From: Butyricimonas paravirosa
GTDB taxonomy: Bacteria; Bacteroidota; Bacteroidia; Bacteroidales; Marinifilaceae
Length of the DNA stretch: 64,000 nt
Direction of reading: 5' to 3'
Assembly (NCBI RefSeq): GCF_032878955.1
Contig: NZ_CP043839.1
Coordinates: 4,278,001-4,342,000 of the forward strand
A program made the position numbers and the translations under genes. Shown here piece by piece: positions 26,377 through 33,753 of this stretch (positions are counted from its first letter, which is position 1; the number at the start of each line of letters is the position of its first letter). Under the pieces are notes generated by a model. It was not told the origin of the DNA, searched no databases, and saw nothing but the letters and a program-made list of their open reading frames with translations.

Positions 26377-26615
26377 GGGAATTCTTCTTGTAAGATTTTG
26401 TACAAACGCGATAGATTTACTTCTTCATACACTTTGTCATCGATCCGGATAATAGGACCCTTACTACACAATTCCTCGCACAAATGCCCGCAGAAATCGA
26501 TCTCTGCCTCCAAGTTATTTTCACTCAGATATTTCTTGATCGCTCCGAGGTTGGTATTGTTTCCCCGGGAAAAACAAGAACTTCCTAAACAGATTCTGAT
26601 CTGACGCTTTGACAT
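26367..26615 (-). CDS. Small thioredoxin-like [2Fe-2S] protein
   Basis: 82 aa. It has CLGSSC (9-14) and CGHLCEELCSKGP (42-54), the four-Cys layout of NuoE-like [2Fe-2S] proteins, with one extra Cys (C46). First gene of the operon; its stop overlaps the sensory hydrogenase start, which suggests a dedicated electron partner of the sensor. It differs clearly in sequence from the second small ferredoxin at 23171-23425. Confidence 0.82.
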   Translation of the reverse strand: MSKRQIRICLGSSCFSRGNNTNLGAIKKYLSENNLEAEIDFCGHLCEELCSKGPIIRIDDKVYEEVNLSRLYKILQEEFPCN

Positions 26616-26657
26616 ACTTGTAATTGTTCGATTATCCTGTTGCTGCTTTCTACGTTA

Positions 26658-26689
26658 CAAAAGTAGGATATTTATTGTTACAAACCCAA
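26658..26689 (-). promoter_or_regulatory. Promoter of the hydrogenase operon
   Basis: On the minus strand, TTG (26687-26689), 21 bp, TACTTTTG (26658-26665). This lies 42 bp before the first ATG (26615). Confidence 0.75.
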
Positions 26690-26969
26690 TTATATTGCAA
26701 CTTTAATATTGATATATCATTTTTACTTTCAATTTGTAACTTTTTTGATGTTATTGAAAGGGGATTGCGAGTGACTCTCTCCGGGGTCTCTCCGTATTTT
26801 CCTGTATATATGAAATTAATATCAAGGAAATATCGCCCACAAGTGAACCTCTTTATCCAGTCGACTTCCCGTTGACTTCCCGTTAACTTTCCGTTGACTT
26901 ACGAGCGAGACACCGGCGTATGTATACTGTAATACCGGAGTGAGTACCTTTATTCTGTGTGCAAAAAAA
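26690..26969. other. Non-coding region with 11-bp periodic sequence
   Basis: This stretch between the hydrogenase promoter and the secDF terminator holds no gene. It contains the four-copy 11-bp array at 26861-26904 and, further left, CTCTCCG twice at an 11-bp distance (26777 and 26788). Confidence 0.55.
26861..26904 (+). repeat. 11-bp tandem array, 4 imperfect units
   Basis: The units TCGACTTCCCG, TTGACTTCCCG, TTAACTTTCCG and TTGACTTACGA follow each other without gaps. The 11-bp period is close to one turn of the DNA helix. Confidence 0.88.
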
Positions 26970-26998
26970 TAGCTCCTGTAAAAAGGAGCTACTTTGTA
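26970..26998 (-). terminator. Terminator of secDF
   Basis: TAGCTCCT (26970-26977) pairs with AGGAGCTA (26984-26991). Read leftward it is followed by seven T residues, 18 bp beyond the secDF stop. Confidence 0.88.
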
Positions 26999-27016
26999 TA
27001 AACTTGAAATATTTTT

Positions 27017-30000
27017 TTATTTCTTCTCTTCTACTTTCTTTTTGAATCTTCTGGTCAAGTCGAAAGAAATAGGAGTTGCGATGAACAGTGATGAGTATGT
27101 ACCGACAATGATACCTACTAACAAGGCGAAAATGAATCCCTTGATTGAAGCACCACCGAAAATGAATATCGCTAACAACACGACGATGGTTGACAATGAA
27201 GTACTGAATGTACGACGTAACGTAGAGTTCAATGCGTCATTTACTACTTGTTCATCATCTCGTTTCGGGTATAGTTTACGGTACTCACGGATACGGTCGA
27301 ATACAACCACGGTATCGTTGATGGTGTAACCCACAACCGTCAACACGGCAGCGATAAAGGATTGGTCAACCTCCAAAGAGAACGGTAAGAGACCGGCAAA
27401 TAGGGAGAATGCTCCGATCACGATAATCGTGTTATGAGCCAAACCGACAACTGCTCCAGCACCATATTGCCATTTTGAGAATCGTACCATGATGTAGATA
27501 AAGATTCCAACCAAGGCAAACAATACCGACCAAACGGCAGCTCTTGTCATGTCTTCAGCCACGGCTGGGCCGATCTTTTGAGTCTGTTGCAAGTTCACGC
27601 TGCGGAAAGTTTCGTAGTCTGTTCCGGCAGGAAGAATTTCTTGTAACCCGATATATAATAATGAGTCTACATTTGCGTCAACATCTGCTCCGGTTTCAGC
27701 AATCCGGTATTTCGTGGTGATCTTCACGTTATTTGCAGTTCCCACGGTCTTCACTTCCGGAGCGCTTCCGTAAACTCCTGCCAGTTTCTCTGCAACATCA
27801 CCCACTTGTACGTCTTGTGCGAAAGTCACGGTATAAGTTCTACCTCCCACAAAGTCGATACCTTTATCCAAACCTCTGGTGAACAAGGATACGAAACAAA
27901 GTACAATCACGATACCGGAAATCGTGTAACTGATTTTCCGTTTTTTCAAGAACGGGAACTTGGTATTTCTCAACCAGTTTGCAGTTAACGGGGTTGTGAA
28001 GGTAACATTGTCACTCTTGGATGCAGCTCTTTCAAGGATCAAACGAGTGATGAAGATTGCCGTGAATAGTGAAGAAAGGATACCGATGATCAACGTGGTT
28101 GCGAAACCTTTGATCGGGCCTTCTCCAAAGTAGTACAAGATAAATCCGGTTAATAACGTGGTCAACTGACCGTCGATAATAGCCGAGTAGGCATTACTGT
28201 AACCTTCCTTGATAGCAAGTTTCAATCCCTTACCGGCTCTGATTTCCTCTTGGATACGTTCGTAGATCAACACGTTGGCATCGACGGCCATACCCATGGT
28301 CAACACGATACCGGCAATACCGGGTAAGGTCAACACGGCTCCAATGGATGCCAGAATACCGAACAAGAAGAACAAGTTGGCGAGCAATGCGATGTCGGCA
28401 GCCAAACCGGCATTCTTACTATAAAAGAATAACATATAGGCCAATACCAACACGAATGCGATGATGAATGACCACATACCGGATTGAATAGCCTCTTGTC
28501 CCAGTGATGCTCCAACTACCTCGTCAGCAATGATACGTGCGGGTGCGGGTAATTTACCGGATTTCAAGATGTTTGCAAGGTCACCTGCCTCTTTCACGTC
28601 AAAACGTCCGGAAATCTGAGAGCTACCGCCCTTAATCTCGTCGTTTACGTTAGGAGAGGATGCAACCATACCGTCAAGTACGATAGCGATGCAACGTCCG
28701 ATATTATCTTTTGTCAAACGAGCCCATGTTTTGGTTCCCTCTCCGTTCATCTGCATGGAAACAACCGGACGACCTTGTTGATCATAGTCTTGTCTTGCAT
28801 CAATTACAGCGTCTCCTTCAAGCGGAGCTTTACCATTACGCGTGGTAATTTTGATGGCGTGTAAAGGAACCATACCGTTTACAGCTTTCATTTCCCACAA
28901 TAAACGTGCGTTTCTGGGGAAAGCTGCTTTTACCTGCGGTAATCTCAAATAGGCGTTGATTTTAGCCGTATCTTTAATGTTGGCATATCCAATTGTAGAA
29001 CCACCCACGGGTTGAAATTGTTGAGTTACGTTAGGTGATAATATGGCAAGAAGCGGGTGTTCTTTCTCGTATTCAGCCATGCTGGTTACCGTTTTCAATG
29101 AATCAGATTCACCTTTGATCGCGTCTAGGATGGCTGATTCTTTATCTTGCACTTTAGTCGTGTCAGTTACCTGAGCGGTTGTTTCTTCATTCGCAACTTT
29201 GGATGCTTGGGCGTCAAGAACCTCTTTTAGTTTTTGATCTGCGGCAACCAAATAGTTGAAGAATGCATCTTCTCCGGCATCTTGTCCTTTTGCATTGTCG
29301 AATGTTTCATAGAACTCCAAAGCGGCAGTTCCTTGTAACAACTCTCTCACACGTTGCGGTTCCTTGATACCCGGCAACTCGATAACGATTCTTCCGGAGA
29401 TGTCTGCTTTACGGATATTGGGTTGAGCAACACCAAAACGGTCGATACGAGTACGAAGAATATTAAACGTGTTGTCGATAGCTCCGTCAGCCTCTTTGCG
29501 GATCACGTCAAGAACTTCCTTGTTACTAGCTCCGACTTTGATCTTTTCTTTCATTTCGTGAGTACCGAAAATAGCCGGGGATGCCAGTTGCGCTCCCGGG
29601 GCAATTTTTTCGAATGCCTCACCGAAAAGGGTCACGAAGTCTTTCGGACTGGAAACTCTCATCTTCACGGCCTCCTCGATTGCTTGATTGAAAGCGGGAT
29701 CCGTGCTGTGGTTTGCCAGACTTTTTATCACGTCTACCACGTCAACTTCCATGGTCACGTTCATACCACCCTTCAAGTCCAAACCGAGGTTCAGTTCCAA
29801 CTCCTTACATTCCTTGTAAGTGAATTTGGCTAAACCAAGGAAATTGTAGACGGGTTGGTTTGCGACCGAATCTAAATACTCTTTCTCTTTAATAGGGTTA
29901 CCGTTGGCGAACTCCTTCGCCGCGTTCTCTACCTGGTTGGTTTTATAAGTAAAAAACAACTGATAAAGACTCACCAATGCCAAAGCAACAGCGAGTAGTG

Positions 30001-30022
30001 TAATCGCTCCTTTATTCTGCAT
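27017..30022 (-). CDS. secDF: Fused protein-export membrane protein SecDF
   Basis: 1001 aa, the SecD and SecF subunits joined in one chain as is usual in Bacteroidetes. The SecD half has an N-terminal helix, the motif LGLDLKGGMNVTMEVDV, a large periplasmic P1 region (about 60-500) and helices from about 510. GMAVDANVLIYERIQEEIR marks the conserved helix 4 motif. The SecF half begins near FVGGRTYTVTFAQD and repeats it as YTINDTVVVFDRIREYRK. The complex uses proton flow to finish preprotein translocation through SecYEG. Its own terminator and -7 box indicate a single-gene transcript. Confidence 0.97.
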   Translation of the reverse strand: MQNKGAITLLAVALALVSLYQLFFTYKTNQVENAAKEFANGNPIKEKEYLDSVANQPVYNFLGLAKFTYKECKELELNLGLDLKGGMNVTMEVDVVDVIKSLANHSTDPAFNQAIEEAVKMRVSSPKDFVTLFGEAFEKIAPGAQLASPAIFGTHEMKEKIKVGASNKEVLDVIRKEADGAIDNTFNILRTRIDRFGVAQPNIRKADISGRIVIELPGIKEPQRVRELLQGTAALEFYETFDNAKGQDAGEDAFFNYLVAADQKLKEVLDAQASKVANEETTAQVTDTTKVQDKESAILDAIKGESDSLKTVTSMAEYEKEHPLLAILSPNVTQQFQPVGGSTIGYANIKDTAKINAYLRLPQVKAAFPRNARLLWEMKAVNGMVPLHAIKITTRNGKAPLEGDAVIDARQDYDQQGRPVVSMQMNGEGTKTWARLTKDNIGRCIAIVLDGMVASSPNVNDEIKGGSSQISGRFDVKEAGDLANILKSGKLPAPARIIADEVVGASLGQEAIQSGMWSFIIAFVLVLAYMLFFYSKNAGLAADIALLANLFFLFGILASIGAVLTLPGIAGIVLTMGMAVDANVLIYERIQEEIRAGKGLKLAIKEGYSNAYSAIIDGQLTTLLTGFILYYFGEGPIKGFATTLIIGILSSLFTAIFITRLILERAASKSDNVTFTTPLTANWLRNTKFPFLKKRKISYTISGIVIVLCFVSLFTRGLDKGIDFVGGRTYTVTFAQDVQVGDVAEKLAGVYGSAPEVKTVGTANNVKITTKYRIAETGADVDANVDSLLYIGLQEILPAGTDYETFRSVNLQQTQKIGPAVAEDMTRAAVWSVLFALVGIFIYIMVRFSKWQYGAGAVVGLAHNTIIVIGAFSLFAGLLPFSLEVDQSFIAAVLTVVGYTINDTVVVFDRIREYRKLYPKRDDEQVVNDALNSTLRRTFSTSLSTIVVLLAIFIFGGASIKGFIFALLVGIIVGTYSSLFIATPISFDLTRRFKKKVEEKK

Positions 30023-30083
30023 CTGTTTAATGAATTTATAATTACTTAAGCTTCAATTCTTCTTTTAACACATATTTAGTGCG

Positions 30084-30091
30084 CAAAAGTA
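30084..30091 (-). promoter_or_regulatory. -7 box of secDF
   Basis: TACTTTTG on the minus strand, about 62 bp before the ATG. No TTG at the standard distance. Confidence 0.5.
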
Positions 30092-30119
30092 TAACAATTT
30101 TTTCAAAATTGCTATACAA

Positions 30120-30545
30120 TTAGGCAGATACTTTTAATGTTAACTCCTTATTTCCATAATCAATGACCGCCTCATGCCTGACGAGAAAATCGCTCCCCAA
30201 CAATCCGGCAACCCTGCGTTGCAGGTGTTTGTCGTATAGAGAATTCACGTACTGCAAGTCGATGACTGCCGCGTGGATATTCTCGATCGTGTGGTTGCCG
30301 ATTTGTAGAGCCGTGATATTCACAAGCTGAACCTCATTAATTTCTCCGCACACACCCCCGGAGTTAATCTCGGAAACATCATCCAGCGGTTCATAACTAA
30401 ACGGTGTAAGTTTGTCTATGACCGTCACGGATGCTCCCGTGTCTATAATGAAATCTCCCTCAATGCTACCGATTTGCAAAGAGACGATGATGTGAAAGCT
30501 GTTATCTTCCAGTTCAACGATCTCTATCGGAATCTTTATCTCCAT
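30120..30545 (-). CDS. Retropepsin-like aspartic protease, small soluble form
   Basis: 141 aa without signal peptide or membrane helix. The motif FIIDTGASVTVID (33-45) is the catalytic Asp-Thr-Gly of clan AA proteases, and VAGLLGSDFLVRHEAVIDY (about 113-131) is the hydrophobic-Gly partner of the second half. A single-domain chain must dimerise to make the two-Asp active site, as in retropepsins and bacterial PerP/SpoIIGA-like proteases. The substrate is unknown. It lies between secDF and a membrane protein gene but has its own -7 box, so it is probably monocistronic. Confidence 0.8.
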   Translation of the reverse strand: MEIKIPIEIVELEDNSFHIIVSLQIGSIEGDFIIDTGASVTVIDKLTPFSYEPLDDVSEINSGGVCGEINEVQLVNITALQIGNHTIENIHAAVIDLQYVNSLYDKHLQRRVAGLLGSDFLVRHEAVIDYGNKELTLKVSA

Positions 30546-30560
30546 ATTTTAAAGTTTGCA

Positions 30561-30568
30561 CAAACTTA
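30561..30568 (-). promoter_or_regulatory. -7 box of the retropepsin-like gene
   Basis: TAAGTTTG on the minus strand 15 bp before the ATG; a TTTG element lies 18 bp upstream (30587-30590). Confidence 0.6.
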
Positions 30569-30670
30569 CGCATTTTCGGTGAAATCCAAAAAAGAGGAAT
30601 GTTAATTTCGGAAAGAAATCAAGGAATAAAGCTAATAATTACAATTCGTTAATCCTCGTGTATGCTGTTT

Positions 30671-30952
30671 TTAGCACGATATGAATAAACAATTGAACGT
30701 GTAAATGGTTATTAGAGAGGAAAATGCCACGGATAAAATTCCCAGTAAAATCATATTGGCAGTTTGGAGCTTGATATTGTAAAGACCTATGATCAAACTG
30801 GCTATGGATTGCAATCCGGAAATCCCGAAGATCGCTAGGGCAAGATAATGGCCGAAACGGTTGTTGTATATTCCTATCGAGTACAAGGTGACTAGGAAAA
30901 CAACGAGTAGGGATAGCGTGATAAATAAATTGTGTATCCAGAATTTTTTCAT
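30671..30952 (-). CDS. Small three-helix membrane protein
   Basis: 93 aa, mostly hydrophobic: helices at about 7-29, 33-55 and 62-90. I do not recognise a family. It is the last gene of the CreD cassette (59 bp after creD, same strand), so a link with cell-envelope stress is possible but unproven. Confidence 0.55.
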   Translation of the reverse strand: MKKFWIHNLFITLSLLVVFLVTLYSIGIYNNRFGHYLALAIFGISGLQSIASLIIGLYNIKLQTANMILLGILSVAFSSLITIYTFNCLFISC

Positions 30953-31011
30953 GATGTTGTCGGTTTTTATTTTTCCCCTTTCCGGTTGGTCCCGGAAAGA
31001 GGAAAAAGTGG

Positions 31012-32412
31012 TTATTGATTATTGTACCAGTTTATTTTTTGAGAGAAATACATGATAATCGCCAAGATAACGAATAATCCGATGCTCCCCACCAGCAGGG
31101 CGTAGGTTTCCAGTTGGATCAGGAAGAAAATGTAGGCGTAAAGGCAAGCCAGAAGTCCCCCGATCGTGAATGCCGTTTTCTTTATTTTTAAAATGCCGAC
31201 CATGTAGAACGTGATGAGTAAAGTGGTCATGAGGGCGGAGATGATATAGGCGGGGGTGAAACCGATATGTTCGGACGTGGAGACTAATAGCGTGTAGAAC
31301 AAGCATAGGGCCAGTCCGACAAGTAGATATTGAACCGGGTGAATGTTCTTTTTCTGGAATATTTCCACGAAAAAACTGACAACGAAAGTCAATATGATGA
31401 TTAAAAAGGCGTATTTAGCGGAGCGTGTGGATTTCTGGTATTGGTCTACCGGGAACAGGAGATTTACCCCGAATGTGGATTCCGTGATGGCGTAGTTCGT
31501 GTATTGGAATCCCAAATTGTCATCCGTCATGTCCCTGTATTCGTTCGTGGTGGCACGATAGGGACTCTCTTTGAGAATCTGTGAATAGTTCCGGTTGAAT
31601 TCCAGTACTTCCCATTTGCTCGTAAAACCTTCTGACGAGACCTCTCGTTCGGTGGGTAAAAAGGCTCCATTGAAGCTTGGGGTTTGACAATTTGAACGAA
31701 TGGCGACTTTTGTTGTTCTGCCAAGAGGGGTAAATTGAATGGATTCGGAGCCTTTCAGTTTGAGTTTTATCGTGAAATGAACGACCGAATCGTTTGCAAA
31801 CAGTTGTTGTGGTGTGATTTTCGATGATATGCCGGAAACGACGAGGCTGTGGGGATCAACCCCGGGTGTGAAATTCAGTTTCCGGTTGTCCCATTCAAGC
31901 GAGATTTGTTCATTGATTCCTCGCAAATCACTGATCCCAAGGTTGAGTGTGGCACCTTCAATCCATTTGTCGTTGGTGAATAGATTGCTTTCTTTCAGGT
32001 CTCTGGCCGAGAATGTCCCGGTAATCTCCAGCGTGGAATTGTAAACGATAATTTCATATAGTCCTCGTTTGAGTTCCTGCGTGTTGACATCTCCGGTGAT
32101 GTTCAGTTGTTCGGGGAGATAATTGATATATCCCTTTTGGTTCTCTCCTTTTTGGTTCTGGTAAAAATAAGGGATGGTTAATATCGGGCCAATGAGGGTT
32201 TGAGACTTACTCCATTTCTGTTGCACCTCTTGTGCGGCGGCATTTGCTGTCATTTCCCTTTCATTGATTAGTCCTCGAATCATGCTCATGGGAATGAAAG
32301 ACAAGAGGATTAGGAAGGCAATGAGTACAATCTTTAGAACTAAAGAGTCTTGTTTGTTGAGACTTTTTCGTGTGCTGTTCTCTTTTTGATTTTTTGCTGT
32401 TTGTTCGTCCAT
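31012..32412 (-). CDS. creD: Inner-membrane protein CreD
   Basis: 466 aa. A basic N-terminus and one helix (about 27-48) precede a long periplasmic region (about 60-320), then five to six closely spaced helices to the C-terminus. YAFLIIILTFVVSFFVEIFQ and IHPVQYLLVGLALCLFYTLL match the CreD signature region. In Enterobacteria CreD belongs to the CreBC regulon and affects colicin E2 tolerance and envelope integrity; here no CreBC is adjacent and a winged-helix regulator takes their place. Typical length for the family. Confidence 0.9.
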   Translation of the reverse strand: MDEQTAKNQKENSTRKSLNKQDSLVLKIVLIAFLILLSFIPMSMIRGLINEREMTANAAAQEVQQKWSKSQTLIGPILTIPYFYQNQKGENQKGYINYLPEQLNITGDVNTQELKRGLYEIIVYNSTLEITGTFSARDLKESNLFTNDKWIEGATLNLGISDLRGINEQISLEWDNRKLNFTPGVDPHSLVVSGISSKITPQQLFANDSVVHFTIKLKLKGSESIQFTPLGRTTKVAIRSNCQTPSFNGAFLPTEREVSSEGFTSKWEVLEFNRNYSQILKESPYRATTNEYRDMTDDNLGFQYTNYAITESTFGVNLLFPVDQYQKSTRSAKYAFLIIILTFVVSFFVEIFQKKNIHPVQYLLVGLALCLFYTLLVSTSEHIGFTPAYIISALMTTLLITFYMVGILKIKKTAFTIGGLLACLYAYIFFLIQLETYALLVGSIGLFVILAIIMYFSQKINWYNNQ

Positions 32413-32477
32413 GGTGTATTGTATTTAATGTTATTTGAAAAGAACTTTGAATTTCAAAGTATAATAAGTAAAAAAAA

Positions 32478-32780
32478 TTATATATTCTGGTTCTTTAAAA
32501 ACTCTTCCAAAGCGTTTAAGTGCTTTGCAAAAGCCTCCCGGCCTTTCTGCGTGACGGAGAACGTCGTGTTGGGGCGTCGTCCGATGAATTGTTTCTGGCA
32601 TTGGATGTATCCCAATTCCTCAAGACTTCTGGTGTGGCTGGCTAGGTTCCCGTCCGTGAGATCGAGTAAATTCTTGAGGGTTACGAAATCTACCGATTCG
32701 TTGACAATCAAGATGGACATGATCCCCAAGCGTGCCTTGCTTTCAAAAGCCTTGTTTATATTTTCCAGGTATTCTTTCAT
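32478..32780 (-). CDS. Winged-helix transcriptional regulator
   Basis: 100 aa, a single domain: LGIMSILIVNESVDFVTLKN (helix 1-2), LLDLTDGNLASHTRSLEELG (recognition helix) and YIQCQKQFIGRRPNTTFSVT (wing). It resembles the ArsR/MarR-like small regulators that sit with CreD in Bacteroidetes. It lies between two membrane-protein genes in the same operon and is the obvious candidate regulator of the cassette; it has no visible metal or ligand site. Confidence 0.85.
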   Translation of the reverse strand: MKEYLENINKAFESKARLGIMSILIVNESVDFVTLKNLLDLTDGNLASHTRSLEELGYIQCQKQFIGRRPNTTFSVTQKGREAFAKHLNALEEFLKNQNI

Positions 32781-32800
32781 GGATTGCGATTTACACTTGG

Positions 32801-33454
32801 TTACGGTCTTGCCGGATGCTGTTTGTGTTCAACTTTATAATAAAAGTATATTCCTGCCGCAATATGAAGTAATCCGAAACCGGTAACCCAGAATAAAAGG
32901 GCATGGGTGATTGCGAAACTGTCAACGAGACCTAACAGAATCTCCGCATAACCTAGGTAGCGTATGTCCGAATAGGTATACTTGGAACAATTCACTAGAG
33001 ATAACCCGTAGAAAATGAGCATTATGGAAGAAGTCAATCCGTAATATTGCTGCCATATTAAAGAGAAACAAAGAATCCCGCCAGTCAGCAAGGGAAGGAA
33101 GAAGTTCCAAAGTAAACGGTGGACGGATTTATCTTTAAAGATGTTTCTACATCCTTTTTTTGCTTTCTGGTAGCTCATCGTGAATGTGGTGAGGAGTGAA
33201 AGAGCGAGTACTCCTAGCGCGATCAAGCAAATTGATGCGAGCTGGTAAGTGGTGTTGATATTTAATAATGGTATATTAAACAAGGTGTCAAAAGAGTCTT
33301 GTTTGTTTAGAATAAAGTAGGCCAATCCGGTTCCGATGCAGGCATAAATGCCAACGAGAATAGCGGAAATTCCGCTTATCGACATGAATTTCGTGGATTT
33401 TTCCATGAGTTCTTTGATGTCGTGTAATGTATCGAGCGCTTCTTTATTTTCCAT
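32801..33454 (-). CDS. Multi-pass membrane protein of the CreD cassette
   Basis: 217 aa with six probable helices (about 23-48, 62-88, 106-130, 134-152, 158-180, 183-205) after a charged cytoplasmic start (MENKEALDTLHDIKELMEKS). It ends 20 bp before the regulator ATG. No enzyme motif is visible. Proteins of this type recurrently precede a winged-helix gene and creD in Bacteroidetes. Confidence 0.65.
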   Translation of the reverse strand: MENKEALDTLHDIKELMEKSTKFMSISGISAILVGIYACIGTGLAYFILNKQDSFDTLFNIPLLNINTTYQLASICLIALGVLALSLLTTFTMSYQKAKKGCRNIFKDKSVHRLLWNFFLPLLTGGILCFSLIWQQYYGLTSSIMLIFYGLSLVNCSKYTYSDIRYLGYAEILLGLVDSFAITHALLFWVTGFGLLHIAAGIYFYYKVEHKQHPARP

Positions 33455-33476
33455 ATTCTAAAAGTTCTTTGCGTTA

Positions 33477-33507
33477 CAAAGTTAAAATAGATTTTTTATT
33501 AAATCAA
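33477..33507 (-). promoter_or_regulatory. Promoter of the CreD cassette
   Basis: On the minus strand TTG (33505-33507), exactly 20 bp, TAACTTTG (33477-33484), 23 bp before the ATG at 33454. Confidence 0.8.
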
Positions 33508-33566
33508 TAAAAAGGTGAATTATTTTGCAAGGGATATTGTTGTTGAAATTTATATAAATTTAAACG

Positions 33567-33613
33567 GTGTGGAATATTGGTGTTTGGCATGTGTAAAAAT
33601 TCCACACTTTTTT
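33567..33613 (+). promoter_or_regulatory. Hairpin with T-run in the SusC leader
   Basis: GTGTGGAAT (33567-33575) and ATTCCACAC (33599-33607) form a 9-bp stem with a 23-nt loop, followed by six T residues. It lies about 140 bp before the SusC ATG and could be an attenuator or a terminator. Confidence 0.5.
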
Positions 33614-33753
33614 GTTGGCCCATGATGAAACCTAGAGACCTTCTTTGCAGAAAATCAATTCGATATTTTCTTCCTTGTGTTTTGGCGTGTTTGTTGTGTA
33701 GGAAAAATTACGTGAATTTTTGAAGGAAAATTAATGCATATACGTGATATAAA

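Noticed and set aside
26616..27016. CRISPR-like array
   Set aside because: The repeats are 11 bp, without spacers of regular length and without cas genes.
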